Assembly: GCA_030576275.1 (NCBI GenBank)
Contig: JALIBN010000026.1
Coordinates: 58,665 to 122,664 of the forward strand
From: Pseudomonadota bacterium
GTDB taxonomy: Bacteria > Pseudomonadota > Gammaproteobacteria > Nitrosococcales > Methylophagaceae
Length of the DNA stretch: 64,000 nucleotides
Direction of reading: 5' to 3'
Part shown: positions 39,058 to 48,779 of the stretch, one piece after another
Layout: each line of letters begins with the position of its first letter
Numbering within the stretch: position 1 is the first letter of the stretch
Notes under the pieces: model-generated
Seen by the model: only the letters and a program-made list of their open reading frames with translations
What the model was told of the DNA's origin: nothing
The model's database searches: none
Made by a program: the position numbers and the translations under genes

Positions 39058-40014
39058 GTGCAACGATTTCAAACCATATTACTAAGTCTATTAGCGTTAA
39101 TTTTGATGCCTTTTTCGGCAATAGCGCTAGATAAAGCGGACAATGACGCCGCGCTGATAGAGGCGGGGCTAGACACTCAAGAAAACGACAATATTATGAT
39201 ACGTCAGATTCAGCCAATCACCGGTTTTCACATTCTGACTGTTGCGGGACAGGAGATTAATGCCACTTTTCTTGAAGAAACTCTCGGCGAGCCGCATGGC
39301 GCTATCGTATTGTTTCATGATCAAGGTGAAGATCTTGAAAGTCGAGGCATAGTAACGCCATTACGTCATGAAATGTTGCAATATGGCTGGTCGACATTAA
39401 GTGTAACCTTAGATTATCCTTTTACACCTAGTATTCTCTTAGCTATTGAGCCAGAAGTCGCTCCCTCTACAGCAAGCGGATCAGCGCCAGCAACAAGTAA
39501 AGACGAAGCTGCATCAACGGAAACAGCGTCATCCACCAATACTAACTTAGCAATAACAGATGAAGTCAAAAAAGACGAGCCGCCAGTATTACCACCTATT
39601 ACCAATAAACAACGTATCGAAGCCGCTGTAGAATTTTTAAAAGCTAAGGATATAAAACGGATAATATTTATAGGCCACGGGACGGGAGGAATTGAAGCGA
39701 TAGATTCATTAGCTGCGATAGCTACACCTATCTCGGCTTTGATATTAGTTGGTACACCGAGTCTTGCAAATAATGATGAATTCAAAACATTTGAGCAGCC
39801 CATATTAGATATTTATGGCGACCAAGATTTGGAAGGTGTAGTAGCGGCCATTAAGGATAGAAAAGTAGTTATGAAACGTAGTGACAATATTCAGTATACT
39901 TCCCGTGAAATTATTGGTGCAAATCATGTTTTTTATGGTTTAGAACCCATGCTGATTTCTACCGTGCGTGGCTGGTTGCACGCTACCTTTGTTAAACAGG
40001 AAAAAAGTGAATAA
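39058..40014 (+). CDS. DUF3530-type exported alpha/beta-hydrolase-like protein
   Basis: 318 residues from a GTG at 39058, preceded by AGGAG. An upstream ATG at 38983 lacks a site and would hide the signal peptide MQRFQTILLSLLALILMPFSAI. The mature part has LFHDQGEDLESRGIVTPLRH and YGWSTLSVTLDYP, typical of DUF3530. An Ala/Thr-rich linker (residues about 145-190) precedes IIFIGHGTGGIEAI. That loop lacks the serine of GxSxG, as in this family. The function is unknown. It overlaps the next gene by one base. Confidence 0.75.
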   Translation: MQRFQTILLSLLALILMPFSAIALDKADNDAALIEAGLDTQENDNIMIRQIQPITGFHILTVAGQEINATFLEETLGEPHGAIVLFHDQGEDLESRGIVTPLRHEMLQYGWSTLSVTLDYPFTPSILLAIEPEVAPSTASGSAPATSKDEAASTETASSTNTNLAITDEVKKDEPPVLPPITNKQRIEAAVEFLKAKDIKRIIFIGHGTGGIEAIDSLAAIATPISALILVGTPSLANNDEFKTFEQPILDIYGDQDLEGVVAAIKDRKVVMKRSDNIQYTSREIIGANHVFYGLEPMLISTVRGWLHATFVKQEKSE

Positions 40015-40820
40015 TGCGGCTTTATTATGATGGTTTAGTTGTGCATCAAGCTCAGTCAGATGATGGCATAATTGAAGTTGTTGATCTCGGTGATACACGC
40101 TCGTTACATTTTGGCACTTTTCCGCGCCAAAGTAGCATGTCTTTGCGAACACCACATACGCTCGAACTTAGTTATACCGAAGCCATGATGGCATGTTTGA
40201 TCTTAAATTCTAACCCTGAAAAAATATTGGTCGTAGGCTTAGGTGGTGGCTCCTTAGTTAAGTTTTTGTTACACCATTTTCCAAATTGTGAGATAGACGT
40301 CATCGAATATCGCCAAGATGTAATCGATGTAGCTCAACGTTATTTTGGCGTACCAAATGATGATCCCCGATTGACAATTCACCACGGCGATGGTTATTTG
40401 TTTGTGCAAGAGCGGTATTACCAAGCAGAAAATAATTATGATATGTTGTTAGTGGATGCCTACGACCATGTCGGCATGGCGGCAAGTGTGGGGATACAAG
40501 CTTTTTTTGATGCTTGTGCAGGAGTATTATCTGCAGATGGTGTGATGAGTATCAACCTATGGGGCAGTGAACATGCCTTGTTTAATCAAACAATGGCGCG
40601 AATAAATCATAGTTTTGAAGGACGAACGATGATATTACCGGTGAAGAATAAAGGCAATGTTATCGGTTTAGCGACAATGCGGCCAGTCAATAATGCTGCC
40701 TTAAAAAAACGTCAAGCATCTGTTGAATTACAGGAGTTACATTTGAACATCAGCTTACCAAAATCATTACAAGTGCTGACACGACAACACGGGTCTATGA
40801 TTAGTCGGATATTTTCATAA
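40014..40820 (+). CDS. Spermidine synthase-like methyltransferase-fold protein
   Basis: 268 residues. ELSYTEAMMACLILNSNP, then ILVVGLGGGSLVKFLLHHFP and VIEYRQDVIDVAQRYF form the nucleotide-binding loop of spermidine synthase-like proteins. DYDMLLVDAYD is replaced by NYDMLLVDAYDHVGMAAS, so the catalytic aspartate is kept. No S-adenosylmethionine decarboxylase gene is adjacent. Orphan members of this family have unknown substrates. It forms a run of overlapping genes with the DUF3530 and L,D-transpeptidase genes. Confidence 0.82.
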   Translation: MRLYYDGLVVHQAQSDDGIIEVVDLGDTRSLHFGTFPRQSSMSLRTPHTLELSYTEAMMACLILNSNPEKILVVGLGGGSLVKFLLHHFPNCEIDVIEYRQDVIDVAQRYFGVPNDDPRLTIHHGDGYLFVQERYYQAENNYDMLLVDAYDHVGMAASVGIQAFFDACAGVLSADGVMSINLWGSEHALFNQTMARINHSFEGRTMILPVKNKGNVIGLATMRPVNNAALKKRQASVELQELHLNISLPKSLQVLTRQHGSMISRIFS

Positions 40821-41395
40821 TGTTAAAAACATCTTTCGCAATAAAAGCTGTAAGCATCACTTTATTGGTGATTTCCTCACTGAGCTTATCGGTCAAAGCC
40901 AGCGATAACATAGAATTATTAATTTCACGATCTAAACATACCCTTAGTGTTAAACAGGGCGATGTTACCTTAAGTACGTTCAAGGTTGCTTTTGGTAGTG
41001 GCGGCAAGAAGGCTAAGCTGAAAGAAGGAGATCACACGACACCTAAAGGTGCTTATCTAATTAATAAAATTAGTGATAGCGAGAATTTTCACTTGTTTAT
41101 GTTACTAAATTATCCAAATATGACCGATGCAAAACGCGCATTGAAAGATAATTTGATTAGTCGTGCGCAATATCGAGCTATTTTACTCGCACAGATTGAA
41201 GGACGTTTGCCTCCGCAAAATACAGCATTGGGCGGCGCAATTGGCATCCATGGAATCGGTGTTGAAACCAAGGATAAAATAGAAATTCATCAATTTGTAG
41301 ATTGGACTAAGGGCTGTATCGCTATGCGTAATGACGAAGTTGATACCCTTCGACGTTATATTGGTCCAGGTACAAAAGTGATCATTACTGATTAA
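40820..41395 (+). CDS. L,D-transpeptidase family protein (YkuD domain)
   Basis: 191 residues with a signal peptide (about 1-27). The YkuD domain reads IELLISRSKHTLSVKQGDVT and VAFGSGGKKAKLKEGDHTTP, with GAIGIHGIGVETK supplying the catalytic histidine. DWTKGCIAMRNDEVDTL has the nucleophile cysteine. Such enzymes cross-link peptidoglycan or attach proteins to it in the periplasm. The gene overlaps the previous one by one base. Confidence 0.9.
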   Translation: MLKTSFAIKAVSITLLVISSLSLSVKASDNIELLISRSKHTLSVKQGDVTLSTFKVAFGSGGKKAKLKEGDHTTPKGAYLINKISDSENFHLFMLLNYPNMTDAKRALKDNLISRAQYRAILLAQIEGRLPPQNTALGGAIGIHGIGVETKDKIEIHQFVDWTKGCIAMRNDEVDTLRRYIGPGTKVIITD

Positions 41396-41481
41396 TTCCC
41401 GATTGTTTTTGTCGGTTATTAACATAATTTGCTAGAATAGTTGATTAAATATCGTCTAATCTTGCCAAAAGGTGCCCATAC

Positions 41482-43707
41482 ATGCACGCTGCTCCAGATC
41501 TTTTTTCTCATCGTAAATTTTGGGCTCACCGCCTTGGTGTTGCGCCACAATTACCTATGTCTCGTGAAGAGATGGATGAGCTTGGCTGGGATTCATGTGA
41601 CATCATTCTTGTTACTGGTGATGCTTATATCGATCACCCTAGCTTTGGAATGGCATTAATTGGTCGTTTATTAGAAAATCAAGGCTTTCGGGTAGGTATT
41701 ATTTCCCAGCCTGACTGGTTAAGTGCTGATGATTTTAAACAATTAGGTAAACCAAATCTATTCTTCGGTGTTACTGGCGGTAATATGGATTCGATGGTGA
41801 ATCGTTATACCTCTGATCGTCGCATGCGAAGTAATGATGCCTATACAGCTGATGGTGAAGGCGGCAAACGTCCTGATCGCTGTGTAGTCGCCTATAGTCA
41901 GCGTTGCCGTGAAGCCTATAAAGGCGTGCCGATCATTATTGGTGGTATCGAAGCCAGTCTGCGTCGTATTGCTCACTTTGATTATTGGTCAGAGAAAGTT
42001 CGTCGTAGCGTTATTATGGATGCTAAAGCAGATATCTTGGTTTATGGTAACGGTGAGCGTCAAGTAGTAGAAATAGCACATCGTTTAGCTGAAAATGAAC
42101 CCGTTAGTCAGCTTACAGATATTCGTGGTACGGCATTTATCACTAAACATGGCCAACGTGATGGATGGTGGGAGAAAGATTCAACTAGTGTTGATACGCC
42201 AGGCAAAGTTAATCCACCGATTGATCCCTATGCTATGCAAACAGAAGCGAGCTGTGCAGATGAAAAGGCTAAACCTGAAAACGTAAAACCAGAAGGTACA
42301 GTAGCAGAAAGTACGACAACTAAGACTAATGTCATTCGTTTTCATAAAATAATGCCCAAAGATTCATCAATGAGCGTTATTCGCTTACCCGCTTATAATG
42401 AAGTTCGAAACGATCCTATTCTGTATGCACACACTTCACGTATTCTCCATTTAGAAACCAACCCTGGTAATGCCTTGGCATTAGTTCAACAACATGGCGA
42501 ACGAGATGTTTGGCTAAATCCACCACCGATTCCTTTGAAAACTGAAGAAATGGATGGTGTATTTGACTTACCGTATAGTCGTGTTGCTCATAAGTCTTAC
42601 GGTGATAGAAATATTCCCGCTTATGAAATGATTCGTTTCTCTGTCAATATCATGCGTGGCTGTTTTGGTGGTTGTACTTTCTGTTCAATTACCGAGCATG
42701 AAGGACGTATTATTCAAAGTCGTTCTGAAGATTCGATTATTAAAGAAGTGGAAGCTATTCGAGATACAACGCCAGGTTTTACCGGTGTGATCTCAGATTT
42801 AGGCGGTCCTACGGCTAATATGTATCGTCTGGCTTGTAAGAGTGAAGAGATTGAAGCTAGTTGCCGACGTTTATCCTGCGTGTTCCCAGGGATATGTAAA
42901 AACCTGAATACAGATCATACACCGCTGATTAAGCTTTACCGTCGCGCTCGAGCATTGCCTGGAATCAAGAAGATCCTAATCGCTTCTGGTTTACGTTACG
43001 ATCTTGCTGTTTTGTCACCTGAATATGTTAAAGAACTGGTGACACATCATGTTGGTGGTTATTTAAAAATTGCCCCTGAACATACTGAAGAAGGGCCGCT
43101 TGAGCAGATGATGAAACCGGGCATTGGGACTTACGACAAGTTCAAAGCCATGTTTGATAAATATTCAAAGGCAGCCGGTAAAGAACAATATTTGATTCCT
43201 TATTTTATTGCCGCTCATCCTGGCACGACTGATAAGGACATGTTGAATTTAGCCTTATGGTTAAAAAACAATGGCTTCCGAGCTGATCAAGTACAAGCCT
43301 ATTTACCATCTCCAATGGCCGCAGCTACCGCAATGTATCATTCAGGTAAAAATACCTTGCATAAAGTACGACGCAACGGTGGTGATATCACGGTACCAAA
43401 AGGCATTAAAGTACGTCGTTTGCATAAGGCATTTTTACGATATCACGATGCTGAAAACTGGCCGATGTTGCGTGAAGCCTTACAAAAAATGGGTCGAGCT
43501 GATTTGATTGGTAACGGTAAAAAACATCTGATTCCTGCTTGGCAACCAGCAGGTACCGGTGAGCAGGGCGAAGGTAAACGTAAAGCTGGAAAATCTCAAG
43601 GTTCGCCAAGTGACCAGAAAAATATCTCATTCCGTACTCAACACGTACGCGCGAAGGCTGTGGGCAATAAATCGACATCAGGTAAAGCTAAACAGCGTCG
43701 CCGTTAG
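41482..43707 (+). CDS. ygiQ: YgiQ-family radical SAM protein
   Basis: 741 residues. An N-terminal B12-binding-like domain ([29 protein letters not shown]) is followed by the radical SAM cluster motif with cysteines 394, 398 and 401 ([16 protein letters not shown]). [12 protein letters not shown] and [19 protein letters not shown] are family signatures. The C-terminal DUF3362 part ends in a basic tail ([10 protein letters not shown]). The substrate is unknown. The gene stands alone, with about 85 bases upstream. Confidence 0.9.
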   Translation: MHAAPDLFSHRKFWAHRLGVAPQLPMSREEMDELGWDSCDIILVTGDAYIDHPSFGMALIGRLLENQGFRVGIISQPDWLSADDFKQLGKPNLFFGVTGGNMDSMVNRYTSDRRMRSNDAYTADGEGGKRPDRCVVAYSQRCREAYKGVPIIIGGIEASLRRIAHFDYWSEKVRRSVIMDAKADILVYGNGERQVVEIAHRLAENEPVSQLTDIRGTAFITKHGQRDGWWEKDSTSVDTPGKVNPPIDPYAMQTEASCADEKAKPENVKPEGTVAESTTTKTNVIRFHKIMPKDSSMSVIRLPAYNEVRNDPILYAHTSRILHLETNPGNALALVQQHGERDVWLNPPPIPLKTEEMDGVFDLPYSRVAHKSYGDRNIPAYEMIRFSVNIMRGCFGGCTFCSITEHEGRIIQSRSEDSIIKEVEAIRDTTPGFTGVISDLGGPTANMYRLACKSEEIEASCRRLSCVFPGICKNLNTDHTPLIKLYRRARALPGIKKILIASGLRYDLAVLSPEYVKELVTHHVGGYLKIAPEHTEEGPLEQMMKPGIGTYDKFKAMFDKYSKAAGKEQYLIPYFIAAHPGTTDKDMLNLALWLKNNGFRADQVQAYLPSPMAAATAMYHSGKNTLHKVRRNGGDITVPKGIKVRRLHKAFLRYHDAENWPMLREALQKMGRADLIGNGKKHLIPAWQPAGTGEQGEGKRKAGKSQGSPSDQKNISFRTQHVRAKAVGNKSTSGKAKQRRR

Positions 43708-43802
43708 GCTTTCAACATGAAGCTTTAGCGTTGAGATTGATGTTGGGTTAAAATCTCAAGCTCGCAATTAAAGTTGTGCAGTAATTTAATTACTGTACAA
43801 CT

Positions 43803-44048
43803 TTAAGTATTATTCGATTTTGCTAGTTGGTATAAACGCGCCAGTTCTTGTTCTGGCGTATTGTTAGTCTGTAGTTTTCCTGCTCGATTATACCAATAAT
43901 TCGCATTACTAACGTCGCCTTCTTCAAGATGTAAATAGCCATGAATCTGGAACGCTAATTCGTCGTGTTCATGTTGTACCAACTCGTGGGCCTCCAGCCA
44001 ATTTCCTTGGCTTATAAATTCAAGTGCTTGTAAGTGCTTGGATGTCAT
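43803..44048 (-). CDS. Small TPR-like conserved protein
   Basis: 81 residues: ALEFISQGNWLEAHELVQHE and GYLHLEEGDVSNANYWYNRA. The two helix pairs look like tetratricopeptide-type repeats with no signal or membrane segment. It overlaps the end of the truncated kinase by 29 bases. I do not recognise a named family; small proteins of this kind occur behind cytochrome b561/two-component operons. Function unknown. Confidence 0.6.
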   Translation of the reverse strand: MTSKHLQALEFISQGNWLEAHELVQHEHDELAFQIHGYLHLEEGDVSNANYWYNRAGKLQTNNTPEQELARLYQLAKSNNT

Positions 44049-44511
44049 GACGTGTTTCCCCAGAAGTGCTAGTTAATCTAACACGCAAGCCAACCAAAGT
44101 AGCTGACTTGTCTAAGTGCAACTGAAAATGGTAGCTTTGTGCTATTTCTTTGACGATAGCCAGACCTAAACCGTAGCCTTGTATCTCTTCGTCAATGCGT
44201 ATTCCTCGTTGGGTAATAAGTTCTATTTGATCTGAGGAACAACCTGGACCATCATCTTCAATTGTAATAGCAAGTATAGGGCCGGTTACGATAGTACATC
44301 GAATGGTTGATTTGGGCCACTTACAACTGTTATCTAATAAGTTTCCTAGCAGTTGCAACATATCATCTCGATCGGTATTACCCAAAGCACCTTGGTCAAT
44401 TTTGCAATCAAAGATCAGTATTTTTCCCTGGTAAATTCGTTGCAAAACTTTGATTAAATTGGGTGGTTCTTCACTGAATAGTACTGTGAAGAGCATTATA
44501 TTTCTTATCAT
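44020..44511 (-). pseudogene. Sensor histidine kinase fragment: ATPase domain only
   Basis: 163 residues. DDMLQLLGNLLDNSCKWP (N box), ITIEDDGPGCSSDQIELITQ (G1 box) and GYGLGLAIVKEIAQSYHFQL (G2 box) make an intact HATPase domain of the PhoQ/QseC-like type. The sensor domain, membrane helices and the HisKA phosphoacceptor box are missing. Only 17 bases separate it from the cytochrome b561 gene, so there is no room for them. No response regulator is adjacent either. It appears to be the remainder of a deletion, although its open frame and motifs are preserved and it could still be translated. Confidence 0.7.
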
Positions 44512-44528
44512 GGGGTATCCTTTGTTCT

Positions 44529-45110
44529 CTAACTATCATTATTTTTAACTGCTTTGTTTCCTGTCCACATCGCTCGAATAAGGTTTTCTTTGTGACTTAT
44601 ACTGGCTAGTAAAACCCCCACAATATGCAAACCAACTAGGGTTAGTGTGAAGTTGGCAAAGAATTCATGGATATCTTCGGCACCGTCGTAAATAAAATCT
44701 GGTGCATTCATCATCAAGCCAACAAAAGGGCCAGCCATTTCTTCTGTTGCATAGATAGCCAGGCCAGATATGGTGGTGGTGATTAAGCTTAAAATCAAAG
44801 CTAGGATCATCGCCGCCCCAGCCGGATTGTGCCCCAAATATCGCTTAGCTTGATTGTATAAAATATCTTTAAGGTACGACCTTACTGTTCTTGGACGGCA
44901 TACAAAGTTATTGAATCGTGCGTGATGATTGCCAATAACACCCCATATCAATCGAAATATGATCAGGCCGATGATGGTGTAACCTGCGTAAGTATGCAGG
45001 GTCATAAAATTATCTTCAGTAAAATAGGCAATAAAAAAGCAGCTGACTAATGACCAATGGAAAATTCTGAGTGGTAAGTCCCATACTTTAATTTGTTGTG
45101 TTGTCGTCAT
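44529..45110 (-). CDS. Cytochrome b561-type membrane protein
   Basis: 193 residues. KVWDLPLRIFHWSLVSCFFI gives the first helix with its haem-ligand histidine. LHTYAGYTIIGLIIFRLIWG is the second helix, NHHARFNNFV the loop, and VLALILSLITTTISG-like and LTLVGLHIVGVLLASISHKE the later ones. Four helices with histidines on both faces bind two haems and pass electrons in the inner membrane. Genes of this family often precede a two-component system, here reduced to a kinase fragment. A likely partner, a cytochrome c or PepSY protein, is absent. Confidence 0.88.
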   Translation of the reverse strand: MTTTQQIKVWDLPLRIFHWSLVSCFFIAYFTEDNFMTLHTYAGYTIIGLIIFRLIWGVIGNHHARFNNFVCRPRTVRSYLKDILYNQAKRYLGHNPAGAAMILALILSLITTTISGLAIYATEEMAGPFVGLMMNAPDFIYDGAEDIHEFFANFTLTLVGLHIVGVLLASISHKENLIRAMWTGNKAVKNNDS

Positions 45111-45257
45111 AGCTGTTCTCCCGTTATGTTTGTAGATAGCATAACGAGTAAGGCTTAAATGAAACTTAAAACCTTAAATAAGAAAGGTTATTATTTTGTT
45201 TTGTTGATACGATGACTATAAAGTTAATGCTATGAAAACGTATTAAAGGAAGAAACA

Positions 45258-45698
45258 ATGCTAATTAAAAAACAAAAAGGGCTCGCCGTTGCACAACTAA
45301 TTTTATGGTTATTGTTGCTGGTCAATACCGCGGGTTTAGGCTGTTACTATTATGTAAATTACGTAAAAGCAAATGAAATCCCCAATCTGATAGGATCATG
45401 GAAAGGTCAAAATCTCACGGTTTCAGATCTTAAAGGCTACAAAACTTGGGACAATAAAGTTGTCACTATTACCGAACAACAAGATCGTCGTTTTCGTGGC
45501 ACATTTAGTTACCCTGATGGCACAAAAAATTTCTTTGGGGTGATTTACCCAGATAATAAATCTTTTACATGGGTTTCTAGTAATAGCCATGGATTTAACC
45601 ATGGTCGTATCTTAGGTAACAATAAAATTGGTGCGTGCTATGTTGAAACATGGGAACAAGCCACTGTTGGCTGTGCGACACTTGAACGTCAAAAATAA
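45258..45698 (+). CDS. Membrane-anchored protein of unknown function
   Basis: 146 residues. An N-terminal helix at about 10-33 (AVAQLILWLLLLVNTAGLGC) is followed by an exported domain of beta character (IPNLIGSWKGQNLTVSDLKG, NKVVTITEQQDRRFRGTFSY and NFFGVIYPDNKSFTWVSSNS). The GSWKG...F.GT.SY..G pattern resembles small lipocalin-like barrels that hold a bound ligand, but I recognise no family. Two cysteines (GACYVETWEQATVGCATLE) could form a disulfide. AGGAAG precedes the ATG. Confidence 0.7.
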   Translation: MLIKKQKGLAVAQLILWLLLLVNTAGLGCYYYVNYVKANEIPNLIGSWKGQNLTVSDLKGYKTWDNKVVTITEQQDRRFRGTFSYPDGTKNFFGVIYPDNKSFTWVSSNSHGFNHGRILGNNKIGACYVETWEQATVGCATLERQK

Positions 45699-45787
45699 AA
45701 TTAACGCAACATTATTATCTAACATAAAGCATCATATTGTTGTTTAGACTTGATAGGAATATTGCTTGCTGACAATGAGGTGTCGTG

Positions 45788-46318
45788 ATGAAAAAAATTA
45801 AAGATAACCGTTATCAGTTGTTCATTCTTAGGCATGGCAAAGCTTCAGATGAAATACTTGGCCGAGATTTTGAGCGCTCATTAATAGATAAAGGAATAAG
45901 GCAAGCTGAAAAGATAGGAGAATGGATGAGTAGCCATGATCTTAAACCTGACTTTGTACTGACTTCACCGGCAACTCGCGCCATAATGACAACTGAAATT
46001 GTTACAGGAAAGTTAAATATTGAACCGCAAAAAATTCATATAGCTAGCCAGATTTATGAAGCGGATCTTGCTACTTTGCTTATGATGTTAGCAAACTGCC
46101 CATCCCAGTATCGTAAAGTATTACTGGTAGGTCACAATCCTTCTTTAGAGTATTTGGTTGACCATTTACTGTCAAAGTCGATTACACGCGAGGTAATGAA
46201 TAATGACCACTTGTTACCTGCAACACTTGTTCATCTTGAAATGAATAGTGATTGGTCTCAACTAACATCGCATTGTGCTCAATTGGTATCAATTTGCCAT
46301 GGTAAATTTCTGCCCTGA
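45788..46318 (+). CDS. sixA: Phosphohistidine phosphatase SixA-like
   Basis: 176 residues from the ATG at 45788, seven bases after GAGG; a GTG at 45785 is too near. FILRHGKASDEILGRDFERS has the catalytic RHG. LTSPATRAIMTTEIV and VLLVGHNPSLEYLVDHLL carry the second histidine of the phosphoglycerate-mutase fold. SixA removes phosphate from histidine residues of phosphotransfer proteins. It precedes ppk2 by about 60 bases on the same strand. Confidence 0.88.
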   Translation: MKKIKDNRYQLFILRHGKASDEILGRDFERSLIDKGIRQAEKIGEWMSSHDLKPDFVLTSPATRAIMTTEIVTGKLNIEPQKIHIASQIYEADLATLLMMLANCPSQYRKVLLVGHNPSLEYLVDHLLSKSITREVMNNDHLLPATLVHLEMNSDWSQLTSHCAQLVSICHGKFLP

Positions 46319-46378
46319 AACATTTAACTCTAAATTAAGTTTATGCTTAGTAGTAGCCACATTACCAAGGATAACAAA

Positions 46379-47254
46379 ATGAAAATCAACATCAAAAATT
46401 TCCAAGTCCAGGAAGGCGATAAAGTCAAACTCAATAAGTGGCCGACACGGGTTGAGCCTGTATATAGTTCAAAGAAGAAATATCACAAACATCTTAAACA
46501 ACAAGTCGATGAACTAAGTGAACTGCAACAGCTTCAATATGCCTCTAATGACTATTCAGTGTTACTGATCTTTCAGGCAATGGATGCCGCTGGCAAAGAT
46601 GGCGCGATTCGACATGTTATGTCAGGTATCAATCCGCAGGGCTGCCAGGTATTTAGTTTCAAACATCCTAGTGCTACGGAACTAGATCATGACTTTTTAT
46701 GGCGAACCAACCAATGTTTGCCTGAACGTGGTCGGATTGGCATTTTTAACCGGTCCTATTATGAAGAAGTATTGATTGTTCGCGTTCATCCTGAGATTCT
46801 TCATAGTCAAGGCGTGCCTGATGGCTTAGTTGATGAAAAAACAATCTGGAATGAACGCTATGATTCTATTGTAGACTTAGAGAATCATCTGTTTAGAAAT
46901 GGCACACGAATCATTAAATTTTTTCTTCATCTATCTAAAGAAGAGCAGCGAGATCGTTTTTTGGATCGCATCGACACGCCGGAAAAAAACTGGAAATTTA
47001 GTGCTGGAGACGTTGAAGAACGCAAATCTTGGGATAAATATATGGATGCATACGAACAATGCCTGAGTGCAACCAGTACTAAACGTGCGCCTTGGTATGT
47101 GGTGCCTGCCGATGATAAAAAAAATGCACGGTTAATAGTTTCACAAGTGATTGTTGATACGTTTAAATCACTTAAAATGCAGTATCCCCAAACGGATGAT
47201 AAACGTCAGCAAGAATTACAGTCAATCCGCGAACAACTTACAGAAGAAGAATAA
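46379..47254 (+). CDS. ppk2: Polyphosphate kinase 2 family
   Basis: 291 residues from the ATG at 46379, after AAGGA; an upstream ATG at 46343 has no site. Walker [28 protein letters not shown]-like [17 protein letters not shown] and the lid [20 protein letters not shown] follow. Walker B region: [38 protein letters not shown] and [12 protein letters not shown] complete the family pattern. It transfers phosphate between polyphosphate and nucleoside mono- or diphosphates. CHAD and CYTH genes face it on the other strand. Confidence 0.93.
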   Translation: MKINIKNFQVQEGDKVKLNKWPTRVEPVYSSKKKYHKHLKQQVDELSELQQLQYASNDYSVLLIFQAMDAAGKDGAIRHVMSGINPQGCQVFSFKHPSATELDHDFLWRTNQCLPERGRIGIFNRSYYEEVLIVRVHPEILHSQGVPDGLVDEKTIWNERYDSIVDLENHLFRNGTRIIKFFLHLSKEEQRDRFLDRIDTPEKNWKFSAGDVEERKSWDKYMDAYEQCLSATSTKRAPWYVVPADDKKNARLIVSQVIVDTFKSLKMQYPQTDDKRQQELQSIREQLTEEE

Positions 47255-47296
47255 AATGTCAAAGTAGTCGAACAGAAGCATTGTTTATTCTACTTG

Positions 47297-48181
47297 TTAT
47301 GTACGCCAAGGATATTCAGTGTGGCAAAATGCTGTGAGTTCGTCAATGAGCCGCGATTTTTTGATGACGGCTGTGCGATCAATTTGAACTAGTACTTTCT
47401 GTGATGACGGAGTGACATGTATTTTTTGGTCGTTTTGCAATAGTCTTTGATGGAGCTTTTTTTGGATAAAGGTATCGTGAATATCACCCAAAGAATCTTG
47501 TAGCTGTTTTAGTTTTTCAACAAAAGTGCTAGTTGTTTTTTGGTCATAAAGTGAGATGAAAAATTCAGTGGTATAGCGTAATTTTTTGCAATCGATTCGC
47601 AATTTATGTAGAGCCTTATTATTCAGTTTTTGAGGGTTTTCAGCCTTAACAATAATGACTTTGATCAATGTGTCTAAGGTATCAAATGCAAATGCTTTCA
47701 AAGAATGATTTAGCTTTTTATCTTTGATAATCTTTTTCTGCCATTGGCCCGTTTTCAGCCATGTTTTTGCACTACGTATTTGTTTGTTGAACGGTTTACT
47801 TTTAAGTAATTTCTTTACGTGTAGATACGCTTTATTTCGTTTTGCAATAGTAGCTGATTTAAGTGTAGAGTCAGAATCGTCAGTGAAATTGGTCAGTATA
47901 TAAACATCTAGATCACGTGCGTCATCTAGAACGCTAGCATATTGCTTGAATTTTTTTGCTAGTGTTTGACTTAATTTGCTATTGATAACTGGCTTGAATA
48001 TGAGCAATGCCGTTCTGATTTTACGCAGGCTGATACGAATTTGATGAACACCTTCAGGATCTTCAGCATTGATAGCAATTTTTCGCCATTTATTGATCGA
48101 CTTCAGTTCTCGAGATAAGAGCTGACGGAAAGTGTGCTCTATAGTTGTAGTTGATTTTAGTTTTTTACTATTATATTTCAT
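47297..48181 (-). CDS. CHAD domain protein (polyphosphate-binding type)
   Basis: 294 residues of helical, very basic sequence. EGVHQIRISLRKIRTALLIF and LHKLRIDCKKLRYTTEFFIS are the two conserved HxxR-type helices of CHAD, with LGDIHDTFIQKKLH near the end. CHAD domains bind polyphosphate through their basic surface. It starts nine bases after the CYTH gene; in some bacteria the two are fused in one protein. There is no signal peptide. Confidence 0.92.
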   Translation of the reverse strand: MKYNSKKLKSTTTIEHTFRQLLSRELKSINKWRKIAINAEDPEGVHQIRISLRKIRTALLIFKPVINSKLSQTLAKKFKQYASVLDDARDLDVYILTNFTDDSDSTLKSATIAKRNKAYLHVKKLLKSKPFNKQIRSAKTWLKTGQWQKKIIKDKKLNHSLKAFAFDTLDTLIKVIIVKAENPQKLNNKALHKLRIDCKKLRYTTEFFISLYDQKTTSTFVEKLKQLQDSLGDIHDTFIQKKLHQRLLQNDQKIHVTPSSQKVLVQIDRTAVIKKSRLIDELTAFCHTEYPWRT

Positions 48182-48190
48182 ACAGTCAGT

Positions 48191-48664
48191 TCATTTTACC
48201 CAAATATTGTAGGGATGCTGACATAAAGCAAGGTTATAAAAGCGAGGATCATCTGTCACTTCTGAGGCTACCCATTCAGGCAATGAAACGTGTTGATCTT
48301 CGTGCTCTAGTTCTACCTCAGCAATTATTAGCCCTTTATTATCATGATGAAATTCATCAACTTCCCATATTAGGCCATCAATATTTAGGGTGTGACGTGT
48401 TTTAACAATTATCGAATGCACACACATTGCGAGTAACTTTTCTGCATCATCAACGGGTATAGTATATTCATATTCATGGCGGCTCATTCCCACAGTCTGG
48501 CCTTTTATTGTCAAGAATGCAGATTGTTCGTTGATTCGAACCCGTACCGAACGCCTGATATCATCACATAGATAGCCCTGTCGTATATTGGATGCTGAGG
48601 CGTCTTTCATCCAAGAATGACTGTTAGCTTTTACGAGGAATTTTCTTTCAATTTCTAAGGCCAT
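48191..48664 (-). CDS. CYTH domain protein (inorganic triphosphatase type)
   Basis: 157 residues. ALEIERKFLVK is the ExExK signature, RQGYLCDDIRRSVRVRI the next basic strand, and AFLTIKG and EYEYTIPVDDAEKLL the tunnel-forming strands. It ends WEVDEFHHDNKGLIIAEVEL with metal-binding acidic residues. This tunnel fold hydrolyses triphosphate or binds polyphosphate. It is first of a two-gene unit with the CHAD gene. Confidence 0.92.
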   Translation of the reverse strand: MALEIERKFLVKANSHSWMKDASASNIRQGYLCDDIRRSVRVRINEQSAFLTIKGQTVGMSRHEYEYTIPVDDAEKLLAMCVHSIIVKTRHTLNIDGLIWEVDEFHHDNKGLIIAEVELEHEDQHVSLPEWVASEVTDDPRFYNLALCQHPYNIWVK

Positions 48665-48779
48665 GGTGGTTAACCTTTCTCGCTAATGCTCGAATAAAAT
48701 ATAAAAAACACATCTTTACTATCGTAATTTTATACCTCAGAAGTAAGCAACTGTTTAATTATTTTACTTATCGCTGCAT

